Shown here piece by piece: positions 54,364-63,246 of a stretch of DNA of 64,000 nucleotides. Where the stretch lies: assembly GCA_963705285.1 (NCBI GenBank), contig OY970066.1:3162001-3226000 (forward strand). Reading direction: 5' to 3'. The translations under genes and the position numbers were made by a program. The notes below the pieces were generated by a model that was given only the letters and a program-made list of their open reading frames with translations, searched no databases and was not told the origin of the DNA. Source of the DNA: JACMLD01 sp963705285. Its GTDB lineage: Bacteria > Bacteroidota > Bacteroidia > Chitinophagales > Chitinophagaceae. The stretch's first letter is position 1, and every line of letters starts with the position of its first letter.

Positions 54364-55587
54364 TTATGATTTGCTGATTCTAGCCGCCAACGCCCGGAAT
54401 AAATTTTGATGTTTTAGCGAACTATCTGCCTGTTCCAACTGCATCAGCATGGTCAAAAGCTCACGTTGTATATATTGGTCATTTTTTCCATAGTTCCATA
54501 TAGGATGAATACATTTTATAAAAAGTTCCTCGAAGTTGGAAGAAACTACCTGGATCCGGGGAATAGATTGCGTGTCACATAGTACTACAGACGGGTGGTG
54601 TTCTAACCGGAAAAATAACAGATCGGTTAAAGCATGAAGACTTATAACTGCGGTGGCGGGGTCATTAATCCCTGGGCTAAGAGCTTTAATTGCAATTTCG
54701 GCAAGCTGGTAAAAACCATATTCCGGGTGTATTTGCACCGGTTGACCCTTGTAAAAATTAGCTGCTGACAGAATTTCGTCGGTGCATATTGTAGAAACCG
54801 ATGATTTACTGGAATAAACACAGACAAACGGAGTTCCTTTTATAAGAAAATCACCGGCCTTATAAATAAAATGCATCATTATTTTGTGTTCTTCTGCAAT
54901 TGCAATCATCTTCTTTTCATCAATGCCCTGGAAATAATTTGATTCAGGCGCATGTAGCTGCGAATGAGGAATAATTTCCCACTTGGGTAAAACATGACTG
55001 ACGTCGCCAAACCTATTTTTCATCGCTTGCGTGGTTTCTTTTTGCACGCGCCGGATAACTGTTTCATATTTCACCGTTTGAGTTACGTAATCCAGGAAAT
55101 AAATAAATAGAAAAATATCAATGACTGTTAACAGCAACAAAAGGTATATACTCAATGCCGGTACATAAACGCCACTGTTAATGTCTCTGATTGTACTCAA
55201 CAAAAATAAAGCGTAGACAATGGTCCCTATATAGATACCAAGCACCCATTGCTGAAACCGGTTCTCTATCATGCTGCTTACCACACGGTTACTCATTTGT
55301 GAGGCCGCCTGGTTCAACACAATCATTACCATTGAAAAACTAAAAACAGTAAGCGAGATTATGGCTCCCGCCACCGTAGAAATAATTGTTCTCGCCGTGC
55401 TGGCATCTTTAAGACTTAACCAGCTCAGGCGCTGCTTCAACGCTTTACCCGGATCTGAAAAATCGATTTCGAGCATTAACCACGACAGCAGAAGAAAGGC
55501 TATAGCAATGATCGCCGGGTAAAATGCAATGCTTTGTGTAATTTTTCTAACCTGAATTTTTATCCATTTGGCTGGATTGATAACCAT
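54364..55587 (-). CDS. DUF2254 membrane protein
   Basis: 407 aa from ATG 55587 (MVINPAKWIKIQVRKI). The frame opens 13 codons earlier at 55626. Four membrane segments occur in the first half (AFYPAIIAIAFLLLSWLML; TIISTVAGAIISLTVFSFSM; WVLGIYIGTIVYALFLLSTI; YLLLLLTVIDIFLFIYFLDY). A large soluble C-terminal half with SPGINDPATAVISLHALTDL follows. This is the architecture of DUF2254, a widespread inner-membrane family of unknown function. Confidence 0.88.
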   Translation of the reverse strand: MVINPAKWIKIQVRKITQSIAFYPAIIAIAFLLLSWLMLEIDFSDPGKALKQRLSWLSLKDASTARTIISTVAGAIISLTVFSFSMVMIVLNQAASQMSNRVVSSMIENRFQQWVLGIYIGTIVYALFLLSTIRDINSGVYVPALSIYLLLLLTVIDIFLFIYFLDYVTQTVKYETVIRRVQKETTQAMKNRFGDVSHVLPKWEIIPHSQLHAPESNYFQGIDEKKMIAIAEEHKIMMHFIYKAGDFLIKGTPFVCVYSSKSSVSTICTDEILSAANFYKGQPVQIHPEYGFYQLAEIAIKALSPGINDPATAVISLHALTDLLFFRLEHHPSVVLCDTQSIPRIQVVSSNFEELFIKCIHPIWNYGKNDQYIQRELLTMLMQLEQADSSLKHQNLFRALAARISKS

Positions 55588-56072
55588 AGCGCTGATATTT
55601 AAACTAATTGTAATTGTAAAATGCAACTACTTCTCAGGCTGTAAAAATTGACAAACCCAACCTTGAAGCCTTCTAGTTAGAAGATCAGTGGAATACTGGC
55701 ACATATCATGCCTTTCCCAAATTGATGGCCAAACCGACACAGTAACACAATCAAGTTCAACGTACCGAACCGATCAAGACGGAAGTGGGTTGATATGATT
55801 TAGCATATCTATTTACTCAGAGTGATTTTTTGCATTTTCAGTTCATTCCCTTTAACCCGCTATCCTGTTCTGCTGTTTTAACCAACCCGTGTAACGATGC
55901 ATATGCAATTACATCTGCATTGATTTTTAGCAATTATTTTCTTATAAATTTTGTGTTTAGAGACGGCTTTTGGTGCTTATTAAATTACTACAGCAAGTAT
56001 GGTCGTTATTTGCAAACAACATCTATCGGTTCAAATGCTTTGAGGTTAGATTACTATTAACTCGTATCACCA
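55588..56072. other. intergenic region
   Basis: About 485 bp between two minus-strand genes. The only frame, 55830-56060 on the plus strand (76 codons), has no recognisable content. Nothing else is supported. Confidence 0.35.
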
Positions 56073-56462
56073 CTATTGTTTGGCGCCAGGTTGAGTCTTT
56101 GTATATTGATATATTACATCCCGCAATTCATACAAATCAAAAGGTTTAGACAAAAAAGCATCTGCGCCGGCAGCAAGACATTCGTCTTTTAAATGGTTAT
56201 ATGCAGAAAACATAATAACTGCAATGGGTGGTACTTGCCTGCATAACTTTATCCAGCGGCAAATCTGGCAGCCATCGCCAACTTTCAATACTTTATCTAA
56301 TAAAATTAATTCGGGCTGTTCATTTTCCAGAAGGAGTTGTGCGCGTGATGCATTGGTGGCAGTAGAAACCTGGAATGAATGGTATTTCAAAACTATCTCT
56401 ATTGTTTCAAGAATGCTTTCATTATCATCAACTAGTAATATATGTGGAGTTTCTGACAACAT
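56073..56462 (-). CDS. single-domain response regulator (receiver only)
   Basis: A 129-aa CheY-like receiver: acidic pair in LLVDDNES, phospho-acceptor Asp56 in ELILLDKVL, Ser/Thr in VIMFSAYN, and Lys in FLSKPFDLYE. It has no output domain, so it must act through a partner. It may be transcribed from site 5 (56718-56775), with a long (~245-nt) leader; no small gene was found inside that leader. Confidence 0.9.
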   Translation of the reverse strand: MLSETPHILLVDDNESILETIEIVLKYHSFQVSTATNASRAQLLLENEQPELILLDKVLKVGDGCQICRWIKLCRQVPPIAVIMFSAYNHLKDECLAAGADAFLSKPFDLYELRDVIYQYTKTQPGAKQ

Positions 56463-57286
56463 AATATCTTACAAAAAAATATCCCACAAAACCCAGGCCG
56501 TCTACAATGAAAATGATTTTTAAACGGACGTTATTTCAGGCATTGCCCGAGATCTCGCTGCCTCTGGTTGCAGTTTAGGTGCAAAAAGTATCTATTTATT
56601 TACATTCCTTTGCCTGCGGTCGCTGCACACAAAATTTTACATAGCAGTTTTGCGCGCAGTTTGTTTAACGTTAGGAATAAATGCTCAATGTTTTTTAGTA
56701 TCAAAAATACTATGCTGCTAAACTAGGTCCTCCCTATTAACCATGGCTTAGAATTGCATTAGAACCACATTAGAATTCAGTAGTGAATGAGTGTGAGCTG
56801 ATTATAGTTGCCATCGACACTGTCTCATCCACAGGTTACAACCTCTTTATTTTTCTAGAAAAGATGAATCATTGTTTTGAGATAGCGTTGCTTTCCAGTT
56901 TATAATTGCCTGCCTGCCTACCAAATTCAGCAGAATACAATTTATTATACAGATTGCATCCGTCATAAGTGTGGCTTAGGGTCCGGGCATCGTTACTGTG
57001 AAATACTGTGGTACTATTTGTATCAATTGATGATGAAGTGAGCTCGAAGAGATTGTTCATACATTGCTTTACCTGCAGTGGCATTCGTGGTCTTGCGTTG
57101 GCATACTTGAAGTTAGAACATCCGTACTGATAAGTAAAGGTTGTGATAAGCACTTCCATTGAATTCTAGTCGTATGCGGATAGGGGGCTCAACAATATGT
57201 TTTACCTCTAACAGTAGCCCGCATCATTTAAGGAAGTTGTAGGAGTTGTTCGTTCACAAAATTACCCAATTGCTCTTTCGCCTTCA
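56463..57286. other. long leader and gene-poor region
   Basis: About 820 bp. It contains the phased-box promoter at 56718-56775. A doubtful 96-codon minus frame at 56869-57159 contains HTYDGCNLYNKLYS, reminiscent of META-type domains but lacking a signal peptide or start context. Otherwise no gene is supported. Confidence 0.45.
56718..56775 (-). promoter_or_regulatory. phased TTCTAAT triple box plus -7 element (site 5)
   Basis: Plus-strand boxes CTTAGAA (56747-56753), ATTAGAA (56758-56764) and ATTAGAA (56769-56775) at 11-bp period. Then 21 nt and, on the minus strand, TAGTTTAG (56718-56725). The sequence around the -7 box (CCTAGTTTAGCAG) is identical to that at site 1. It faces the receiver gene. 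Confidence 0.7.
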
Positions 57287-58687
57287 TCACTGGTCCTGTG
57301 GTAGACCCAATTTGCTCGCGGCGGGCAGTATAACCCAAAAATCGGTACCTGCATCTCGATCTGAGCTCACCTCAATATTGCCTTTGTGTAATTTAACAAT
57401 GCGGTTGGCGAGCGAAAGCCCCAGGCCAAAGCCCTTTACATTTTTGTCGACATCAACCCGGTAAAAAGGCTGAAAAATGTGCTGCAGTTCCTCTTTAGGA
57501 ATGCCCGGGCCGTTATCACGAATCATCACCTTAACTTCATCATTCCTTACAATGAGTTTAATAATGGCCTTATGGTCAGGTGAATATTTACAGGCGTTGC
57601 TAACAATGTTATGAAGTGCTGAAAATAATAATTCCTCGTTACCCCAAATAAGTAATTTATCCTCTTCGGGCGGAAGTTCATTAAAAAGCAACACAATTGA
57701 ATATGCCGGATCTATTTTTACCATTTCACCTGGTAGCCGCATCAATATTTCATCAATGCGGATGATGTCAATAACAATGCCCGCGCTGTTGCCCGAAGCG
57801 CTGGCAAATTCCAGCAACGTTTGGGTAAGTTTATTGAGATGACGAACATCCTGGTAGATTGACTCCATCACCTTACGATAATCAGCTGCTTCCCTGTTTT
57901 TAAGCAACGAGACTTCCAACTGGCTGGAGATGGATGTAAGCGGGGTCGACAACTCATGAGACGCATGTGATACAAAACGCTGCTGCACTTCAAAACTGTC
58001 CTGCAAACGGTTTAGCAATGCATTGAGGGTAGACGACAGGTAGTGCCACTCATCATTTGCGGGGCCCAGGTTTATTCTGCTGGTAAGATTTTTGGCAGAG
58101 ATTTCGTTTACTTCATCGGCAATCTTTTTAATAGGCTTCACCAATCCACCGGAAAAAAAATAACCACCGGCAAGTGCTATAATTAATCCGCCTGCAAAAC
58201 TGAAAAAGATGATCAGTCGTAACTGGCGCAGTTTTTCCTTTCCTTCGTAATCGATGGCGCCAATTACCATCACCAACTGGCTGTTATTGGCAGTTACATT
58301 GGTAGCAATCACATCTTTTGTTCCCGCGGTATAGTATAGGTGGGTATTGGCCCTCACTTTAGCAAGTACTTCGGTGTCCATCGGCAGGCTGTCCTCGGCA
58401 ATATCGCTGTACGCATAAATACAATAATTGTTTTGATCATACGCCTGTATTACTTTATTCAACAATGCAATGCTGGTAGAAGAATCGATGCGTTGCACAA
58501 GGTTTTTACTGAAATAATCTGAGCGGCTTAACAAGCGAGCAGTAGTTATTGCACGGTTGGTAAGGCGGGTGGTAATATTCCTGATGCGGTTTTGGTAAGA
58601 AAAAAAATATACCGAACCGCATACCAGCAGTAAAATAAAAACAGCAATCGCAGCAAAAACCAGTGTTATCCGGAGGCGTACACCCAT
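57287..58687 (-). CDS. membrane sensor histidine kinase (HAMP/HisKA)
   Basis: A 466-aa kinase. Membrane segments at about 8-30 and 157-180 flank an extracytoplasmic sensor of ~125 residues. HAMP spans about 180-232, HisKA contains FVSHASHELSTPLTSI (phospho-His244), and HATPase has N-box NIVSNACKYS and G-boxes DNGPGIP and GFGLGLSL. It lies 5 bp downstream of its OmpR-type regulator (58693-59382) on the same strand. The pair probably controls an envelope or stress response, given the neighbours. Confidence 0.93.
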   Translation of the reverse strand: MGVRLRITLVFAAIAVFILLLVCGSVYFFSYQNRIRNITTRLTNRAITTARLLSRSDYFSKNLVQRIDSSTSIALLNKVIQAYDQNNYCIYAYSDIAEDSLPMDTEVLAKVRANTHLYYTAGTKDVIATNVTANNSQLVMVIGAIDYEGKEKLRQLRLIIFFSFAGGLIIALAGGYFFSGGLVKPIKKIADEVNEISAKNLTSRINLGPANDEWHYLSSTLNALLNRLQDSFEVQQRFVSHASHELSTPLTSISSQLEVSLLKNREAADYRKVMESIYQDVRHLNKLTQTLLEFASASGNSAGIVIDIIRIDEILMRLPGEMVKIDPAYSIVLLFNELPPEEDKLLIWGNEELLFSALHNIVSNACKYSPDHKAIIKLIVRNDEVKVMIRDNGPGIPKEELQHIFQPFYRVDVDKNVKGFGLGLSLANRIVKLHKGNIEVSSDRDAGTDFWVILPAASKLGLPQDQ

Positions 58688-58692
58688 GATGT

Positions 58693-59382
58693 TCAGTTTT
58701 CTTTTAAAACATAACCCATGCCCACATGTGTTTGTATCAATTTTTCATCAAACTGTTTATCAATCTTATTCCTGATATAATTAATGTACACATCAATTAC
58801 ATTGGTATTGGTGTCAAAGTCTACGTCCCATACATTGATGGCAATATCTGCCCGCGATACCACCTTGTTCTTGTTACGAAGTAGAAATTCCAGCAGCTGG
58901 AACTCTTTTGCGGTAAGATGAATAATCTTTCCCGCTCGTTTTACTTCTTTACTATCAAGGTTCATTTCAAGGTCACCGGCTTTTAAGAAATTGCCCACCG
59001 GAATATGCTGCGCCATTGTTCTTTTTAGCAGTACTCTTATTTTCAGCAAAAGCTCTTTAAATTCAAAAGGCTTAACAATATAATCATCAGCACCGGCATC
59101 ATACCCCTCCACTTTATCATTTAAAGTGCTCATAGAAGTGAGCATTATTACAGGTATGGCTGCATTGTGTTGCCTGATGACTTTACAAACTTCGTATCCA
59201 TTTAAACCCGGCAGGTTTACATCAAGTATTACCAGGTCAAACGGCAAAGCAGTAAACAACTGCAATCCAATCTTGCCATCATAGGCCGTTTCGGCAAAAT
59301 AACCATTCTCGTTTAAGCCGAATTTGAGCGTATCGGCAATCTTTTGTTCATCTTCAATGATCAGAATCTTTCTGTCTTCCAT
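58693..59382 (-). CDS. OmpR/PhoB-family response regulator
   Basis: 229 aa from ATG 59382 (MEDRKILIIEDEQK). The frame opens earlier, at 59427. The receiver has acidic EDE, Asp54 (VILDVNLPG) and Lys104 (YIVKPFEF). The winged-helix output domain shows LTAKEFQLLEFLLRNKNKVV and NVIDVYINYIRNKID. OmpR-family regulators bind tandem direct repeats about 11 bp apart, which is exactly the spacing of the TTCTAAT boxes found at four promoters nearby, one in the divergent promoter region of this gene. That makes it the leading candidate regulator. Confidence 0.93.
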   Translation of the reverse strand: MEDRKILIIEDEQKIADTLKFGLNENGYFAETAYDGKIGLQLFTALPFDLVILDVNLPGLNGYEVCKVIRQHNAAIPVIMLTSMSTLNDKVEGYDAGADDYIVKPFEFKELLLKIRVLLKRTMAQHIPVGNFLKAGDLEMNLDSKEVKRAGKIIHLTAKEFQLLEFLLRNKNKVVSRADIAINVWDVDFDTNTNVIDVYINYIRNKIDKQFDEKLIQTHVGMGYVLKEN

Positions 59383-59473
59383 GTACTTTTTTTGTAGCAG
59401 GCGCCAGAACAGTGCCAATGTTAGCAAAGCAGAAAGTTACGGCATCTTTGCCGCCCTTGTCTTTTTCTTCGGC

Positions 59474-59531
59474 CTCTAATTAAATTCTAATCTACTTCTA
59501 ATGAAGGCTTAATAGCGCGGGAATAGCTTTG
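59474..59531 (+). promoter_or_regulatory. phased TTCTAAT triple box plus -7 element (site 4)
   Basis: Plus-strand boxes CTCTAAT (59474-59480), TTCTAAT (59485-59491) and TTCTAAT (59496-59502) at exact 11-bp period. Then 21 nt and TAGCTTTG (59524-59531), a perfect TAnnTTTG -7 box. The ATG of the universal stress gene follows at 59550. The site lies between that gene and the divergent OmpR-type regulator. Confidence 0.78.
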
Positions 59532-59549
59532 AACCAATAAGCAGAGACT

Positions 59550-60395
59550 ATGAATGTAGCTTTTAACACTATACTGGTTCCGGTAGATTTCACCATCAAT
59601 ACTGAAATCGCCATTAAAAAAGCGATGGAACTGATTGCGCCACAGGATGGTGTTGTTCATCTGTTCAACGTAATTCCTTCCATGAGTCCCCTGCTGGGTG
59701 CAGACCCATTATTGCCGGGCAATGCATGGGTTGAAAAGGCGAATACGCATTTTGCAGACCGCCATCTCAGTCAATGGAGTCAAACCATTACAGAGTCATA
59801 TCCCGGGGTGCACGTCAGCATCCACCTAAAAAAAGCAGGTAAAGTTCAGCCAGCTATTACGCAACTTGCAAAAAAGCTCCGTCCAGAATTAATCATCATT
59901 GGCAAACATAACTACCACAACTGGTTTCCGTTTTTAAATACGTTGAAACCGGCAGTATTGGCGGGCGATACAGGTTGTCCGGTACTGACTGCAAAATTGG
60001 GGTCATTGCACAACAAAATAAAATCCATTGTATACCCGGTACAGACCGTTGTACCTGATAAGTCGCTGGAGATGTTAATTACTTTGGCAAGAAAATACAG
60101 GGCGAGGATTTATTTATTGTTACCGGAAAACCGTTCTTCCCCGGTTTCCGAACCGCTGTACAATTCTTTTATTGAAACGTACCGGCAATTAAAGGCAACC
60201 GTAAATACGCCCATTGAACATGCAACGGTGCCCGGGCACAATCTGGCAAAAGCGGCATTGCAGTTTGCACAATCAATGAAAGCAGATTTGCTCTTGATAA
60301 ACCCTAAACCCAATGGTAAGCAGTCTGTATTGCGTAGCCACCCGGTAAATGATTTTGTGAAAGGTAATTCTAAGTTGGAGGTACTGGCGCTGTAA
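59550..60395 (+). CDS. universal stress protein (two-domain UspA-like)
   Basis: A 281-aa cytoplasmic protein with a typical Usp start (NTILVPVDFTINTEIAIKKA), the first domain ending in ELIIIGKHNYHNWFPF, and a second degenerate half (KSIVYPVQTVVPDKSLEML ... MKADLLLINPKPNG). Tandem Usp domains bind nucleotide in some members; the G-2x-G-9x-G(S/T) ATP motif is not clear here. First gene of a plus-strand run with TPR, Usp and permease genes behind it, driven by site 4. Confidence 0.85.
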   Translation: MNVAFNTILVPVDFTINTEIAIKKAMELIAPQDGVVHLFNVIPSMSPLLGADPLLPGNAWVEKANTHFADRHLSQWSQTITESYPGVHVSIHLKKAGKVQPAITQLAKKLRPELIIIGKHNYHNWFPFLNTLKPAVLAGDTGCPVLTAKLGSLHNKIKSIVYPVQTVVPDKSLEMLITLARKYRARIYLLLPENRSSPVSEPLYNSFIETYRQLKATVNTPIEHATVPGHNLAKAALQFAQSMKADLLLINPKPNGKQSVLRSHPVNDFVKGNSKLEVLAL

Positions 60396-60450
60396 TGCGC
60401 GCAACAAATAGGATAATCAAATTTATTTTTTCATATTAACTATCAGCACT

Positions 60451-62082
60451 ATGAAGCGTCTTATAAAAACTTGTATTCTAATTCTTTTACCATCCATATT
60501 TTGGGCCCAGTCGCTGGATGCGGCCCGAGAAATGATTTATCATGAAAAATTTGACAGCGCTGAAGCAAGCCTGCATGAATTACTTAAAACTGATCCCGGT
60601 AATGAGGCTGCCTGGCATGCATTGGCGCAATCTTATATTGGCCAGGACCAGGTAGTGCCGCTCAAAGACAGTCTCAGCCTCGCGCCGGCAGATGTGAGGG
60701 AGAAGCCGCTTTTCAAAAGTGTAATGGCGCGCGTCTTGCTGATGCAAAATGATTCCATGGCTGCCAAACAGCAATTTGAGGCAGTGTTAACAGAAACGAA
60801 AATGAAAGATCCTGCAGTTTTGGCGGAAATTGCGGCGGCAATTATCAATTCAAAGGCAGGGGATGCCGCGTATGCACTGGAATTACTTGGTAAAGCGATA
60901 AAAAAAGACAAGAAGAACCCTGCACTGGACATTCTGATGGGCGATGCCTATAGAAAATTAGGCGATGGCGGCAATGCTTATAAGTCTTATAACAATGCAT
61001 TGGCCAAAGACCCCGGGTATGCAGTAGCGCATTATAAAATTGGAAAAATATACACCTCGCAACAAAATGCCGGCATGTATGTACCTGAATTTGAAAAGGC
61101 AGTAGCGCTTGACTCCATGTACGCACCCGCACTTTTTGAATTGTATTATCATTATTATTACAAGGATGTCTCCAAGGCAAAATATTACCTGGAAAAGTAT
61201 ATGGCCGCTTCAGACAATGATGTGGCAAACGATTACTTGTATGCCGACATTTTATATGCGTCCGGCAATTATGCAGATGCCATTTCCAATGTAACCAGGC
61301 TTATTGAGAAACAAGGAACCCAGACTGCTCCCCGTTTATACAAACTTGCCGCCTATAGTTATAAAGAACTCGGCGACACAGCTAAAGCGGTAGCATTTAT
61401 GAATAATTATTTTAAAGAACAACATGATACCGGCGTCATTGCCAAGGATTATGAAGCCATGGGAGACATCTACAGCTCATTGCAAGGTAAGGAAGACAGC
61501 GCTGCATTGTTTTATACACGGGCTGTGGAGCTGGAAGCCGATACTGCGCTTAGACCCGGCTATTATAAGAAAATCAGCGGCCTGTATAAAAAGATAAAGG
61601 ACTACCGCAATGAGGCACTGTGGCTGGGTAAATACTATGAGGCCACACCTTCGGCATCTAATGTAGACCTTTTTAACTGGGGCCTTGCCAGCTATCTTGC
61701 GGGTGAGTATAAAAATGCTGATACCATATTCAACATGTATGCAGTTAAATACCCGGCTGAAGAATTTGGGTATTACTGGAGAGCCAAAGCAAATGCCGCC
61801 ATCGACACTTCTATGGAAATGGGTACGGCCATACCGCACTATTTGCAGTTGATCAATTTCCTGGAAAAAGATTCCGTGAATGCTACCGGCAAAAAACACC
61901 TTATTGAAGCATACGGATACCTGGCCGCTTATAAAGCAAATGTGGAGAAAGATTATGCAGCAGCCATTGAATATTTTGACAAACTATTGCAACTAGATCC
62001 CGATAACAGTGATGCGAAACGATACGTTGATATTCTTCGGAAAACAATGGAAAAAAACGCCAATGCAAGTTCGTCAAAGTAA
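60451..62082 (+). CDS. secreted TPR-repeat protein
   Basis: A 543-aa protein with a signal peptide (about 1-19, MKRLIKTCILILLPSIFWA) and about ten tetratricopeptide repeats (for example EKFDSAEASLHELLKTDPGN, NAYKSYNNALAKDPGYAVAH, DYAAAIEYFDKLLQLDPDNS). It is likely a periplasmic or outer-membrane-associated scaffold. It lies 55 bp after the first stress gene on the same strand, probably one transcript. Confidence 0.85.
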   Translation: MKRLIKTCILILLPSIFWAQSLDAAREMIYHEKFDSAEASLHELLKTDPGNEAAWHALAQSYIGQDQVVPLKDSLSLAPADVREKPLFKSVMARVLLMQNDSMAAKQQFEAVLTETKMKDPAVLAEIAAAIINSKAGDAAYALELLGKAIKKDKKNPALDILMGDAYRKLGDGGNAYKSYNNALAKDPGYAVAHYKIGKIYTSQQNAGMYVPEFEKAVALDSMYAPALFELYYHYYYKDVSKAKYYLEKYMAASDNDVANDYLYADILYASGNYADAISNVTRLIEKQGTQTAPRLYKLAAYSYKELGDTAKAVAFMNNYFKEQHDTGVIAKDYEAMGDIYSSLQGKEDSAALFYTRAVELEADTALRPGYYKKISGLYKKIKDYRNEALWLGKYYEATPSASNVDLFNWGLASYLAGEYKNADTIFNMYAVKYPAEEFGYYWRAKANAAIDTSMEMGTAIPHYLQLINFLEKDSVNATGKKHLIEAYGYLAAYKANVEKDYAAAIEYFDKLLQLDPDNSDAKRYVDILRKTMEKNANASSSK

Positions 62083-62179
62083 GTGATGCCGGTGAAAAGG
62101 ATCAGCACGTAACTGAAATGAACGCGCTTAGCCGCAGCCGGAATAGCTTCGAAATTTGAAAATTTTAAAACTTCGGTGT

Positions 62180-63073
62180 ATGAAAAAAATTGACATCCGA
62201 AAGATATTAGTACCCATTGATTTTAGCCGGAACAGTATAAAAGCTCTTCGGCTGGCAGTATCAATTGCTAAAGACCACGCTGCCGTTATTCAGTTATTGC
62301 ACGTAACGGACAATGACTATGAGTTATTTCCTGAAGCGATCAAAATAGCGCCCACGCATTTTACAGAAACAACGCAGCGATTGGGAACCTTCGCCCGGTC
62401 AGTTATTGATGAACATGCCCTGAAATGTTTTTATACCTGTGAATACGGGGCCATTACGCACTGTGTGCTAAAAACTGCGGTGAATATACATGTAGACATG
62501 ATTATTTTAGGTAAGAATGGCAGTAACAGCAGAGTGTCGGCTTATGCCGGCACTCACTGCTGCCAGATTGCAGAAAAATCACCTGTACCGGTAATTATAG
62601 TGCCGGAGGATATTGAAAAATATTCTTTTGAAAAAGTATTGTTTCCTGTAAGGGCCCTGCTCAGCGTGCCAGATAAATATGATGCCATCAGGAATTTACT
62701 GATTAATAAGCCGGCATTCACACTTTTAAATTTACGCAACCCGGAACAGGAAGCTGAATTGCACATCATCCACCATTTGGACCAACTGATGAAAACAAGG
62801 CTTGAGAATGATGGTTTGCTTTATACCATGGAATACTATTTCCGGGACAACCAGTTTGCAGAAAAGGTGATAAGCAAAATACGAAACCAAGTGTATGATC
62901 TTGCTATCATCAGCTCTGAGGCAGACGAAGTGAAAAGCGACTTCCGGTTAAGTCCTTATGCCCGGCAAATCATACACAATACAACAATTCCGCTGCTGCT
63001 GCTTCATGCAAATTCACCCAAGATGAGCGCTGATGAAATTTTAGATTCGCTCACTAAAACAGGTACAGCGTAA
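62180..63073 (+). CDS. universal stress protein
   Basis: 297 aa from ATG 62180 (MKKIDIRKILVPIDFSRNSI). The frame opens at a TTG 24 nt earlier, but the ATG gives the usual Usp start. The first domain runs to VDMIILGKNGSN and SPVPVIIVPED; a second, divergent half follows (KVLFPVRALL ... YDLAIISSEAD ... TIPLLLLHAN). It is similar in layout to the protein at 59550-60395, so the two are paralogues in one locus. Confidence 0.85.
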   Translation: MKKIDIRKILVPIDFSRNSIKALRLAVSIAKDHAAVIQLLHVTDNDYELFPEAIKIAPTHFTETTQRLGTFARSVIDEHALKCFYTCEYGAITHCVLKTAVNIHVDMIILGKNGSNSRVSAYAGTHCCQIAEKSPVPVIIVPEDIEKYSFEKVLFPVRALLSVPDKYDAIRNLLINKPAFTLLNLRNPEQEAELHIIHHLDQLMKTRLENDGLLYTMEYYFRDNQFAEKVISKIRNQVYDLAIISSEADEVKSDFRLSPYARQIIHNTTIPLLLLHANSPKMSADEILDSLTKTGTA

Positions 63074-63246
63074 CCTGTGAAACCAGTTGTTAGTGGTATG
63101 CTTCCTGCCTTACCATATTTCGTAGGGTTAATGTACACTGCAACTGTTTATGGGTTGCTTTCCGTACTTTAGATAAAGAAAGAGTAAACGGGTGCTGATT
63201 TCGCTAATGACACCTCATCCGGTATAAAGACTATTTTTCCTTTATC

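Noticed and set aside
55830..56060. 76-codon plus-strand frame
   Set aside because: Cys/Phe/Tyr-rich random-looking product opposite to neighbouring genes.
56869..57159. 96-codon minus-strand frame with a faint META-domain resemblance
   Set aside because: No signal peptide, no promoter and only one short motif; kept as a note rather than a gene.
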